Assembly: GCF_000715075.1 (NCBI RefSeq) | Contig: NC_134101.1 | Span: 194,576,103 to 194,640,102 of the forward strand | DNA from: Nicotiana tabacum | Lineage: Eukaryota; Streptophyta; Magnoliopsida; Solanales; Solanaceae | Direction of reading: 5' to 3' | DNA: 64,000 nt | Shown here: positions 46,914 to 57,737 of the stretch, piece by piece | How the letters are laid out: each line of letters opens with the position of its first letter | Numbering within the stretch: the stretch's first letter is position 1 | Notes under the pieces: generated by a model | Databases searched by the model: none | The model's input: the letters and a program-made list of their open reading frames with translations, nothing else | Told to the model about the DNA's origin: nothing | Translations under genes and position numbers: made by a program

Positions 46914-47826
46914 TGTAACGACCTGATAGGTCGTATTTAATATTAACTCTCTTTCTGTGTTTCGTGACTTTTTGTATATCGACTTGATGATGTATGACTT
47001 GCGTGCATGGTTCATGTCGATTTTCAAAAGGTTTATGTGTGAAATTTTTAAGAAAATGTGATTTTTAACTTTAAATATGGTTATAGTAGACTACGGTCAG
47101 TATTTTTGGTAAACGATATCGGATTGACATTTTGGCAATTCCGGTAGGTTAGTATGATGATTTTGGACTTGTATGCATGTTTGATTGGGGTCCCGGGTGA
47201 CCTGTGGCCCTTTCAGCGCATTATGTGAAATAATTAAAAATTGAGTTTTGAACTTGAAAGTCTTGAATTTTTATGATCCGTTATTGAATTTAGATGTTAT
47301 TTTAGTGATTTGAGCTCGTGAGCGAGTTTATATGATGTTACTACGCTTAAGTGGTTGTCCGGATTGGAGCTCGAAGGGCTCGGGAGAGTTTTGGATAGGT
47401 TGTAAATGTTTTGCTCAGGTGATAAATAATTTGGTGTGTTAGTCAGCAGGTCTCTCAAATACGAAGACCTGATCGCAAATGCAAGCTTTGCTTTAGCAAG
47501 GTCAGGCTCGCATTTGCGATGTGGAGGCTGGGAATGGGAACTTCACTTTTGTGAGTAGATGGTCGAATTTGTGAGATGGTGGTGTATCGCATTTGTGATG
47601 ATAGTGTCGCATTTGTGAGGGGTGGCTTTGACCACATTTGTGATGGATGGTTACTTTGCAAATGCGAGGTTATTGTCGCATTTGCGATATCCGAAGGACT
47701 TAGACTTTGTTCGCTTTTGCGAATGCCACAATTGTGAACCAGCATATCTGAAGTTGGAAAACATATGGGGATTTCCGACTTAGCTCATTTTATAGTATTT
47801 TTAAACCTAGACTCTATAAAGGCGAT
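46914..47826 (+). repeat. Second chromovirus-like LTR fragment, split by Tat B
   Basis: Begins TGTAACGACCTGATAGGTCG inside the preceding LTR fragment. Landmarks such as GATGATTTTGGACTTG and GGGTCCCGGGTGACC confirm the LTR type. It contains the dense TCGCATTTGCGA-like cluster (47468-47725). Interrupted at 47826 by Tat B; the sequence resumes at 57743. Confidence 0.62.
47822..47826. repeat. Target-site duplication GCGAT (left copy)
   Basis: GCGAT precedes the left Tat B LTR and recurs at 57738-57742 directly after the right LTR. Confidence 0.85.
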
Positions 47827-48536
47827 TTTTTACCATAAAAATGGTAATAACAATTAAATTTAATTTAGTGGTTCTTAAAGTACGTGATCTATTTTTATGC
47901 TAGTTGTTAGGCTGTTGATGCTATGTGGAAGACATAGAAACAAAATAAGAGCTTAAGTATGAGGTGTTAATCAAATCGAATTGCTGTCAATCGGGGCCTC
48001 AAGCTCGCCTATCGAGGGCCTCGGGGTCGAGTCTGAAGATCGGCTGGGAGCTATCAAAGGCGGTCGATGGTGAACAACAGTTATAAACAGATCAAAGGCG
48101 GCTCTTTATTGCCAATAATAAGCAATAAATGTTGAAAAATAAGTAGAACACAATAAATATGGGCGATAAATAAGATAACGAAACTAAGAAAATGTTCTAG
48201 TATATTTAGTATGGAGCAATAAATATTTACAACATGATAAGGATCCCTTTTATATAACAGGGGGAATCTTAACATAATACAAGTGTATTTATTACAAAGA
48301 TATGGAGACGGGACACCTAACTAATGCCACGATACGGGCTCAGACTAGCCTGACAGATTTTGTCGGTTCTAGCTTCATGGCTTGGGAACTCCCTATTTTC
48401 TTCCCGTAACCGTCAGCCTCATACAGTCCCGAGGTCGTGCATCAATATCCCTCGAGGGATAAAACTCGACCGTGATTTTGAGCCTTCGAGGTGTCATAAC
48501 GATAGAAAATTAGACCCTCCGATTTAAACATATACA
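47827..48536 (-). repeat. Tat B 3' LTR
   Basis: 710 bp, TTTTTACCATAAAAATGG...ACATATACA (first G of TG changed to T), paired with 57006-57737. A weak polypurine tract, AAGAAAAACAGGGAC on the minus strand, lies next to it at 48542-48556. Confidence 0.88.
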
Positions 48537-49690
48537 GATAGTCCCTGTTTTTCTTAAAGTAGAACGACACGAAACGACCTTGATAACCATCTTTCTGAAT
48601 TTTCCACGATAATGTTATACTGATGGCATCATACTCATGACATAGGATCTTGTGGCAATTGAGGCATCCCGCTGACTTGTCTTTTCAGCGCCTTTCAATA
48701 CACAGTCGATTCTCATCCTTCTAGGCGATAATATCGCCGCTGATTCAGTTCCTAAAATGCATTAATTGTGTCTGCCGATATGTATTTCAAGGACATTGAT
48801 GGCGCTATCGGTTGCGTTTTTCAAAAGAGTATTAATTGTCCCCGCTGGTTACTCTGCCCTTTCTCTATAAATGGGGGCTTTCTGGAACCAATTCCTTATT
48901 CAAGTGTTCTTTAATCAGCCTTTCTCCTATTTCTTCTTTCCATCCTCATTGACTGTCATGTCCCATGCCTGAGGCCCGTGGCCTTTTCCCGGGGCCCCTC
49001 CTTGTCGAGCAAGATTACAACAACTTTTTCTTCTTCTTCTTCTTCTTGTTGTTACTACTGTCGCCGTTGGCTCGATATGAGGAGATAGGGAGGCTGATAT
49101 CTTCCGTGTTGGGAAGGTATTTGGACTATATACCGTTACTCACGAGGTCGTTTGGACTATACATCGCTGCTCACCTTCCTACCCTGGCCTGGTGTGGCAC
49201 TTCACCCTTTTTGCATTCTGTGGGGTGCAGTGGTACCTCTAGCTGGCAGCTTGCATGGCACAATGTCCCAAGAAGTGGACTCAAAGTAGCCATGCAAGCG
49301 AGACCGATGCCCGCCAAGTCTTCTACCTGGCTGTGATCTTCCTGGCCTGGTGAAAGCCTTTGCTCTTTAGCGGGCTATGGTGTTTTTTCATCCCTTTCTA
49401 CCTCTTCACTTTCCTCTTCTTCATCTTCTCACTTTCCTCTTCCTCTTCTTCGTCTTATCCCTTTCCTCTTCTTCATCTTCTCCCTTTCCTCTTCTTCGTC
49501 TTCTCCCTTGAAGATACCATTTTGGAGGATCGAGATAGACCCCCGAGGAGGTGGCGGTCGAAGACACTACTGCCGAGGAAGCATACTTGAGGGGATGGCG
49601 CTCGAAGATATTACTGCCGAGGATAAACCCTCGAGCAGAGAATAGACTCTAGGCTTTTCTTGTATATGTACCTTTTTTGCTTCTTTGTTT
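48537..49690 (+). other. Tat B extra module: TATA box, CT-rich leader, ORF remnant
   Basis: Present in B but not in A. CTATAAATGGGG at 48865-48876 is a good plus-strand TATA box. It is followed by a CT-rich leader, (CTT)n at 49028-49047 and a longer pyrimidine block at 49395-49508. The ORF 48965-49336 contains a run of Phe and Leu from the CTT repeat and no known domain. A short acidic reading (EDITAEDKPSSRE at about 49600-49640) ends in a stop near 49645. This may be a decayed second copy of the opposite-strand transcription unit. Confidence 0.4.
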
Positions 49691-49693
49691 CTG

Positions 49694-49795
49694 TGTAAGG
49701 ACCCCTTGTGTGCTTTTGTAATCATATGTAAGGACCCCTCATGGGTTTATGTAATAATATGTAAGGACCCCTCGTGGTCTTTTGTAATCGAATGT
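49694..49795. repeat. 33-bp tandem repeat, 3 copies
   Basis: GTAAGGACCCCT(T/C) plus about 20 bp ending in TTGTAAT recurs three times. It looks like the 3' end of the extra module. Confidence 0.82.
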
Positions 49796-50250
49796 TTATG
49801 AATGAAAAATATTTCTTTAATTTGTCTCTGATGCATACTATTTTACCTTTATTTATGCTTGGGTAGAATCTAAGTGCATGAACCCATCGGTTGGTGCAAA
49901 TATCGAGTCGGGGTTAGACTGATAAACTCGGGCCGTCGGGATCCTAACTTCAAGTTGAATGAGAGTATGGCTTTGGACCCCCAAATTGAGATTTAGCCTT
50001 TAGACCCGGCGATAATCTTCAAGGGGGGATTCGCTCGGAAGCTCGAGAATGGAGACTGCCTTTACGCTTTCGAGAGCAGTCCCCGAGTGAGGGTTAATTC
50101 CGGCTATCTGGAAACTTGTCTTGAACTTAGTGTATATAGCCATAAGGCGTTGTAGGTAGTTCCCGAATGAGGGACTTCCCGGGTTTAGATGGTATCCCAA
50201 GGCCAAGCCCATACGAACAGAGTTTTAAGTGATTATTGTTTTCCTTGACT
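49796..50250. other. Tat B spacer, no gene
   Basis: Non-coding, with CCGAGTGAGGG and related words of the family spacer. Short minus-strand ORFs only. Confidence 0.5.
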
Positions 50251-50261
50251 GGAGCCTTCGA

Positions 50262-50650
50262 AACCGGGTACCATCTCGAGTCTTGTAATGACGTCGATGG
50301 CCCCTTGGAGATATCCCCGAGATCAGGTACCATCTCGTGTCTGGCAATGATGCTAGAGGCTTCCTGGAGCCTAACGTTTTTTTAATGGAGGTTTTCGAGA
50401 TCGGGTACCATCTCGAGACTTGTAGTGATATTAATGGCTTCTTAGAGCCTTTCGTTTTTTTGGTGGGGATCCTCGAGATCGGGTATCATCTCAGGACTGG
50501 TGATTATGCCAAAGGCTTCCTGGAACCTAGCTTCTTTTTTATGGAGGTCCTTAAGGTCGGGTACCACCTCGGGACTGGTAGTGATATTAATGGTTTCTTG
50601 GAGCCTTTCTTCTTTTTGATGGAGGTCGGGTACCACCTCGAGACTTGTTT
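50262..50650. repeat. About 78-bp minisatellite, six units
   Basis: Six imperfect units start with (A/G)TCGGGTACCATCTCGAG at intervals of about 58-80 bp and contain GGCTTCCTGGAGCCT. The ORFs across it (50337-50714 plus, 50442-50768 minus) are repeat translations. Confidence 0.85.
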
Positions 50651-50812
50651 GGTGCGGGGGTCTCCGACCCTGAAATGTCACACGACGCTTGTCAAATGGG
50701 TGACACAACTGTAAAGTGACTGAGACGACTCCACCGACACATCTTCCCAAAGTCGTTTTGGCCAACATTTTAATAGGGCACTAGGGAAGGCAGATCGTTG
50801 CCACTTTTTCCC

Positions 50813-50819
50813 TATATAG
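50813..50819 (+). promoter_or_regulatory. TATA box for the Tat B opposite-strand ORF
   Basis: TATATAG in the context CCCTATATAGGGC, on the plus strand, roughly 130-250 bp before recognisable ORF sequence. Its place matches the TATA box at 25179 in Tat A. Confidence 0.5.
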
Positions 50820-50949
50820 GGCTGCTTCCGCCCTTTTGGAGATTCCACCATTCTGAGAAGCTACCCTTTTTCCTGCGTTAGGCTTTTCATTATTTCAGTA
50901 TTGACGCTCTGTCCTAAATTCCCGCTCCAGTTCTCCGATTTTGCTCTAG

Positions 50950-52640
50950 TCATTACTGCTACATCAGGACCCATTTGGTAGGGAGGAGAGGGTTCTGCCT
51001 CCGATTCTTGCCTTGTTGGCTCGGGGCAATTTGCTTCGAGAGGGGGACTTTTCATTAGAAAAGTGCCCCGATGCTCAAGATCAATGGGAGCATACCTTGA
51101 AATTTACTTCTTTGATAGGTGAGGGACACCTTGAGTCGGTGAGGAAAGACTGTGGATGGGGGAAAAAGGTAGTACTGTAGGTACCTTCCCCGGATGAGAG
51201 TGTTATGTACCGTGCCGAGGGGTTTCTGAATTTGTTCACGTATCCCTTCACGCTGGGCCCCCTTGATAAGATTATGCTTGACTTTTGTTGAAAGTATCAG
51301 GTTACCTTGGCCCAGATTCACCCGTCATTTTGGCATATAGTGTTGATGGTGAGATTATTTGCAGAGAAGGAAAGGCTTGAATATACGCTTAGCCATCTTA
51401 TTAGACTATATCAGCCCTTTCATCATCGAGGTATGCTAACCTTACAATGCCGGTCGGCTACGCTTTTCATTGTCGAAGATGAAGAAGATGGGATCGGGAG
51501 TGGATGAGTCGATTCGTTCGAGTACGAACTGCAGATATTATCCACGTGGAGTTTATGCCATTCCCTAAGGAATGGAATTATACATGTAAGTGGTTCACGC
51601 GTTCCTTCACAGGTCTTCAATTATGGGCAACGGGTGTTCCGTAAGTGTGCCTTCTTTTCTTTTTCTACAGCGATTTTGTTGGTGCTAGGCGAGGTTCCCG
51701 ATCTGCCAGATTGGGTTTGAAAGTTGGAGACCCACTCGACTTACAACGAGCATAAGTGGCAAGCTTTATCTAAGGATAGGTGGGAGACAAAATACCACGG
51801 TATGTGTCGTGCGGTCTGTTCCCTTCATTTAGTTGAAAAAGCACTTTCTCTTTCTACGTGCTAACTCTGTTCTTGTAGGCATCGGGGAGCCTTCCGAGGC
51901 GAGGCCATGTCTCCTTGGGGAGGAAGAAGGATTTCTAGATTCTGGGCTAAAGAATGATAACAATAAGCAAGAGATACCTTTGCAGGGCGATGGCGCTCGG
52001 GGCAAGGCGAACCTGGGTCGGGGGCTTAGAGTGGACGTATTGATTGAGCCTGCCACGCATGATTTCTAGTTTTGGAGAGGCGGTTTATCCTCCGATGTCG
52101 CCTTCTTTTTCCATTGGAGGTACTTCGAGGGATACTCAAAACCCGGGATCATATTCACCGAGCGATCGTGCCTCGACCGGGGTCGACTTTTTTGGAGTTG
52201 AGGGATCTAGGTTAGCAGATGTGCACTCGGCCTTCGACGAAGCACAGGGGCTTCACTCTGTGGTGAGTTTTTGGCACAGGCCTTTTGAGTTTTTCACCAT
52301 CCCTTCCTTACTGAGTTTTCTTTTGCAGGCCTTTGACAAGCTTAAGTCCGAGCTGCTTCACTGTGAGGCCAGGCTGCAGAAAGCTCTGGATGAGGAGAAA
52401 TCCCTAAGGCTCCTTTGCGATGAAAGGGAAGTCGAATTGGCATACTTACGGTATGAGGCGAGTCAGGGCTCGAATTAGGAGAGCTACTTGAAGGAGGAGG
52501 TAGTTTTTATCCCGAGCGAGTGGGCGTTCCTCCTTCTAGCTCCCGAAGAGTTGGCGCAAGCGAGGGAGGACGAGTGTGGTGCCCGGTTGCTTCTGTCCGA
52601 TGCCGAGAAATGCGAAGGTGAGGCCGACGGGCCATAGTCC
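50950..52640 (+). pseudogene. Opposite-strand spliced ORF of Tat B (disabled)
   Basis: Relative of 25308-27684. Shared blocks are FTYPFTLGP and a KYQVTLAQIHPSFW stretch (about 51235-51335), L.HLIRLY, then SRFVR-type sequence, and at the end a coiled-coil-like region (52329-52478, FDKLKSELLHCEARLQKAL). Plausible GT-AG introns lie near 51642-51671, 51800-51878 and 52263-52328, at places equivalent to Tat A introns. Stops at about 51179 and 51291, a frame break near 51490 and a stop at about 52476 disable it. No clear start codon was found. Function unknown; PF04195-like by resemblance only. Confidence 0.68.
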
Positions 52641-54820
52641 TCAGGGGGAATGTAGATTTTTCTTTCCGATTCTGCATATAGCATTCTTAAAGCACGTTTT
52701 TAAATGGAGCTTGTATTTCTCTGCATGTATGTATAAAGAAGAAACCTTGCTTCTTTGTTTCTCCTGCATTTCTTTTGCCTTGATTTTAGCCGGATGAATT
52801 GGTCTTTGAGTTGAGGGGAATCCTTAGATTCACGATATGGCCTTGAGGCTCATTGGGCTGGCCCGTAAGTTCTTACACACTTTTGCTCTTAGGCATATTT
52901 AGGCTAATTGTTTTGGGATGAGTCCCCAAGTCAGGCATCTACTCGAGCTTGTTTGACCCTCAAGTTGTTGAATTTTAGGTTGGCGATTGTGGCTCTTACG
53001 CTTTTTGTCTATGCGACCTTTTAGCGTATGTGGGATAGCGATAATGGCTCTTACGCTTTTTCCCTTAGGCATATTTAGTTAAATGTTTTGGGTTCAGTCT
53101 CCAAATCGGGTTACGACTTGAGATCATTTGACCCTCAAGTTTTTGAATTGCAAGCTGGCCCTTAGGCTCTTACGCATTGGGTTGGTACGACCTTTTGTAT
53201 GTGTGGGCTGGCGACAGTGGCTCTTATGCCTTGGGTCGATGCGACCTTTTATGTAGGCTTTATTTTTCCCTCGATAAGGATTTTTTGAAATAGTCTTTGC
53301 CTGACTCTTCTACGATTTAAAAAACCTCAATTGTGAGTCATTATATGGTGATGATCAAGCACCTCAGAAGGTTTGGCTCGGAGGCTGAGTATCTCGAAGC
53401 CAGTGTTTAGGAGCTGACATTGTCGAAGCTCTTTTGCCTATATCGAGGGTAGCCTATTTAACCGGTTCTTTCCCAAGTATATTCGAAGTACTTGAAGGCT
53501 TGTGTTTTATAACTACGGTCGAGCATCCTCGAGTCGTATAAGTTTGGCTGGTATAGCCTTGTGACTGGAGTCATTTGTGTTTGGATGGAGCCTTTAAGTC
53601 CCGAGTGAAGTAGTTTTGGCATCTATATCGAGGGTATGTCCTTTTAGGGGTCTTACAAGTTCGATATATAGCCGAAACTTTGAGATCGGGTTTTTTCCTT
53701 TAGTAAGGTCTTATAATTCTTTCATGCCTTTGATGTCTTACAGTTTCGGATACTTGGTACAAGTATTGTTCATGCCTTTCTTGAGGTCTTACAGATGTTT
53801 CTGTTGCCTTATATAGGTCTTACGACATTGAGGCTGCCCACATGTGGCCTTACAGCCTTGGGTTTTGATAAGTCGATAGAGATGGCGATTGATGGCAGTC
53901 CCCGAGTCATCGAGGGTTTCTTGGCTCGAGAGCCATTACTTGTGAACTCAATATTTCCTCTTTGAGGGCTTACAATTTCAGAGTTCCCGACCCGGGGGTC
54001 ATGTGGTTTTGAGTTTTTGACGCCAGTCCCCGAGTGTTTGGGACTTTTCTGGCTCTGGAGCCACTTTTTGATCTTGATGTTTCCTCATTGAGGGCTTATG
54101 AGTCAGGGGATCCGACCCGGAGGTCATGTTGTTTTAAGTTGTTGATGCCAGTCCCCGAGTTTTTGGGACATTTTTTGGCTTTTGGGCCATTTTTTGCAAA
54201 ACTATCAAGCTTCCTTGAGATGCAAAATGATTTTGGGAAGTATTCTTTGGTTACTTGGTACAAGTATACATGCTTTTGCTATTGCGGGCTCGGTTGTTCT
54301 ATACGGACACAATTCGTTCGATAGCCCCATTTGGCGTATCTTGGCTTCTCCAAGCAGATGACCTTCCGGGGGATGGCCCCTGGTATTTGAGGTTGGTTGC
54401 AAAAGAAGACTTGAATACTTGTTGGATCTTCCTTAAGTAGCATATAGGTGTTGCCTCATTAAAAACCTTGCCGGTAAAACCCTTCTCGGGATAAAAACTC
54501 GGTCCAAGGAAAAGAGTGAAACGGATGCTTTAAATTCTTAAGGTCTTTGAGCTGGAGAGCGCTTTGGCCGTTCCGATCGGATACCTGCACTTAGATAAGC
54601 GTATAATATAATTAAAAGAGAGAGAATGCAGCCATACTTTAGTGTAGGGTGTGCCGGTGATGTTTCAGCCCCCGATACATTTCAGTCGCATGTGATGAGA
54701 ATGTGGTATGGTTCCCCACTTTGCTTAGTCGAGGATAGCTGGGAGTGTAGTTTGTTATTGCTATTTTACTGTTTGCTTATCCTTTGGCTCCTTTGAAGGA
54801 GGAGGTACCGGTGCCGGGGC
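52641..54820. other. Tat B spacer between opposite-strand ORF and protease
   Basis: Non-coding, homologous to 27720-30040 of Tat A. It has GGCTCTTACGC repeats at 52840-53260, a single minisatellite-type hairpin unit at 53750-53766, and another ACTTGGTACAAGTAT at 54251-54265. The TTGCCGGTAAAACCC segment near 54465 marks where integrase should begin. From there to protease only about 350 bp remain, where Tat A has over 3 kb of pol. Confidence 0.7.
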
Positions 54821-55200
54821 CACATCGTGTACCGCGAACATTTCTTTCGCCGCATGCTATTCCCCGTAGACGGTCTTAATCCCATCCTTCGTGGGGAATT
54901 TCATCATTTGATAGAGGGTGGATGGTACTGCTCTCATGCAGTGTATCCACGGCCTTCGGAGAAAGGCATTGTACCTCATGTCTCCCTCAATGACATGGAA
55001 TTTGGCATTTTTTATTGTGACGGCCACGTTGACTGGAAGGGTGATTTCCCCTTTTGTTGTTTTGCTCGCCATGTTGAATCCGTTGAGGACTCGAGAGGCA
55101 GGCACGATTTGGTCAAGAAGTCCGAGCTGCTCTACCACCCTCGACTTGATAATGTTGGTCGAGCTACCTGGATCCAGTGCGTTGTTGTGGGGCTGAGACA
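54820..55200 (-). pseudogene. Tat B protease region
   Basis: ORF 54857-55201 on the minus strand reads PHNNALDPGSSTNII, QLGLLDQIVPASRVLNGFN, TTKGEITLPVNV and GDMRYNAFLRRPWIHCMRAV. It carries the D-P-G-S-S active site. A small in-frame loss just before it joins NALVIS-type spacer to the active site. The sequence stops where RT should follow. Confidence 0.82.
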
Positions 55201-55258
55201 ATGTCTCGATGTCCTCATCATTTAATGTGAGGGCGTCCTCGGGTATGTAATCCTGAGT

Positions 55259-56887
55259 TCACTTTTCTCTGGTGATGGATATTTTTGTTCTTCTCATTAT
55301 GGGCTTTTGTGGGGCATCGATGCCTCCCAAGATCAAGTGGATGATGTGTTTTGGCTCATTCGCTTCATTCTTCTTTATAGCTTCTCTTTCTCGGAACTGG
55401 TGTTTGGCCCGATCGCTGAGGAATTCTCGGAGGTGACCTTTACTGAGTAGTCTGGCCACTTCCTCTCGGAGCTTGTGTCAATCCTCGGTCATGTGGCCAT
55501 GCATGTTGTGAAACTCACAAACTAAGTTATGATTTATTTGCGAAGGATCTAATTGCATAGGCTTGGGCCACCTGGCGTATCTAATTTTATTGATGGCGAA
55601 CACGATTTCTGATACGTCTACATTGAAGTTGTATTCCGACAAGTGAGGTGCCTCTATTGGCCCCGTGTTTCTGTGGAATCCAGCTCGGTTGAAGAGTCCT
55701 CGAGGATTTTGACCTCGGTCCATCCTTCAATCATTGCGAGGTACGTTACACCTCGGTGCGTTTTCCTGTCGTCGGTGTATGGCTGGTACATTTCCTTGTT
55801 TGGTTTTGGCTCCTTTGCCAAAAGCCTTCTTGGGTATACCGAGCCCGAGGGGGCTCCTAGTTGGTCGTCCTCGGCCCTGATGATTTTTGATTGATATCAA
55901 TTGCGAACATCCGACCAGGTCACGGCGGGATATTCGACCAGGTTCTGTTTCAGTTGCTTCGAAGCGACCGAGCTTGAGTGAAGGCATGTACTGCCGAGTC
56001 ATTACAGATTGGTGGTAGTTCTATCCATTCCATTTGAAAGCAAGATACGAACTCTCGCAGCATCTCGTTCTCCCTCTGCTTGATTTTGAAGACGTCAGAT
56101 TTCCTTATTGTTACTTTGATGGCACTGGCATGTGCCTTTATGAAGGAATCTGCCAGTATGGCAAATGAGTCTATGGATTTAGGAGCTAGGTTGTGATACC
56201 ACATCATGGCCCCCTTCGAGAGTGTTTACCCAACTTCTTTAGTAAAACGGACTCGATCTCGTCGTCCTTTATGTCGTTGCCCTTCACCACGCAAGTGTAA
56301 GTAGTAACGTGCTCATTGGGGTCTGAGGTCCCATTGTATTTTGGAAGGTCTGGCATTCTGAACTTCTTTGGAATATGTTTTGGAGTCTCTTTCTCTGGGA
56401 ACGACCTTTGTATGAACTTCTTCGAAATCATTGGCTTCTATATTCTTCTCGCCTGATTCGATCCTCTTTCTGAGGTCCTCGAGCATCTTTACGATGGTGG
56501 GGTCCGCTACCGACCCGTTGTTTCTTGACCTCTCTGGTACCTGCTCAGTCCGGGGAGTCATCCCCGGTGCGATCGTGCTGGGAGTTTTTGGTGACTTTGC
56601 AGCTGAGCAATCGCTAGTTGTTGTGCCTGCAACATTTCAAAAATAACGTGAAGGCTAACCTCCCGTCCTTCTCGAGCTGGGGTTTCCTGGGCTTCTTGTT
56701 GGTCTCCTTGGTGCACACTCCTGTTAGTGTGGGAGCTTACATCGACGTGTTGAACATCGCGTGAGACTGCATCCACGAAGATTGGTTCTGGCGCATTCTC
56801 AGGGTTTCGCGGTGGTACGCCGACACCTGGAACATCTACACCATTTTCCCCATGGTTCTCAAGATTTTTGTTCACTGAGTCACACAT
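55259..56887 (-). pseudogene. Tat B gag polyprotein (broken)
   Basis: Starts MCDSVNKNLENHG at 56887. It continues with a Gln-rich coiled segment (FEMLQAQQLAIAQLQ), the FRMPDLPKYNGTSDPNEHV block that opens Tat capsids, SFIKAHASAIKV..SDVFKIKQRENEMLREFV, then a KRxF-type basic region. The knuckle at about 55478-55525 has the Tat form C-x2-H-x4-H-x4-, but its last Cys codon is a stop. Past the knuckle come LLSKGHLREFLSDRAKHQ and the HLILGG spacer before protease. At least five frame breaks or stops separate these parts. Confidence 0.85.
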
Positions 56888-56985
56888 TTTGACCTGAAAT
56901 TAAAGATCTTGGGCAAGAAAAAGCGTGAAAGATAACTTGCGTTATGTAGCTAAATCAGTAAGAAAATAATCACTATTATTTTTAT

Positions 56986-57004
56986 CCCCACGGTGGGCGC
57001 CAAA
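56986..57004 (-). promoter_or_regulatory. Tat B primer binding site
   Basis: Minus strand TTTGGCGCCCACCGTGGGGA next to the 5' LTR, one base different from the Tat A site over their shared part. Confidence 0.7.
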
Positions 57005-57005
57005 C

Positions 57006-57737
57006 TATTTACCATGAAAATGGTAATAACAATTAAATTTGATTTAGTTGTTCTAAAAATACATGATCTATTTTTATGCTAGTTATTAGGCAGTTGATGT
57101 TATGTGGAAGACTTAGAAACAAAGTAAGATCTTAAGTACGAGGTGTTAATCAAACCGAATCATTGTCAATCGGGGCCTCGAGCTAGCCTATTCGAGGGCC
57201 TCGGGGTTGAGTCTGAAGCTCGGCTAGGAGCTGTCGAAGGTGGTCGTTAGTGAACAACAGTTATAAACATATAAAAGGTGGCTCTTTATGGCCAATAATA
57301 AGCAATAAATGATGAACAATAAATAGAATACTATAAATATGGGCGATAAATAAGATAACGAAACAAAGATAATGTGTTAAAGAGCAGAGAGAATGTTCTA
57401 GTATATTTAGTATGGAGCAACAGGTGTTTACAAAATGAAAATGATCCCCTTTATATAACAGGGGGAATCCCAACATAGTAAAAATGCATTTATTACAAAG
57501 ATATGGATATGGGAAACCTAACTAATGCCACGATACGGGCTCAGACTAGCCTGATAGATTTTGTTGGCTCTAGCTTCACGCCATGGGAACTCTCCATTTT
57601 CTTCCTGTAACCATCGGCCTCATACTGTCCCTAGGTCGAGCGTCGATGGCCCTCGAGGGATAAGAATCAACCGTAATTTCGAGCCTTCGAGGCATCATAA
57701 CGATGGAAAATTGGACCATGCGATTTTACCATATACA
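57006..57737 (-). repeat. Tat B 5' LTR with leftward TATA box
   Basis: 732 bp, TATTTACCATG...CCATATACA, paired with 47827-48536. TATATAAAGGG on the minus strand at 57448-57458 should start the gag transcript. Followed directly by the GCGAT duplication. Confidence 0.88.

Larger units (their letters stand above)
47827..57737 (-). mobile_element. Tat-lineage element B (gag and protease present, rest of pol deleted)
   Basis: LTRs of 710 and 732 bp flank an 8.5-kb internal region with GCGAT duplications. On the minus strand are a primer site, gag and a protease region; RT, both RNase H domains and integrase are absent, and the protease segment is followed almost directly by the spacer that in Tat A lies beyond integrase. 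On the plus strand are an intron-containing ORF and extra repeated DNA not seen in Tat A. It is the kind of gag-bearing, pol-less partner known from rice Dasheng/RIRE2, but whether it was ever mobile is inference. Confidence 0.87.

Noticed and set aside
48965..49336. ORF beginning MPEARG with a Phe/Leu run, possible membrane segment
   Set aside because: The hydrophobic run comes from a CTT microsatellite and the rest has no known domain. Kept only as part of the extra module.
50337..50714. 125-codon ORF with repeated YHLETCSDINGFLEP-type peptides
   Set aside because: Repeat translation of the 78-bp minisatellite; Tat A has no counterpart.
54827..55225. 132-codon plus-strand ORF
   Set aside because: It overlaps the minus-strand Tat B protease region, which has the family motifs; an opposite-strand shadow.
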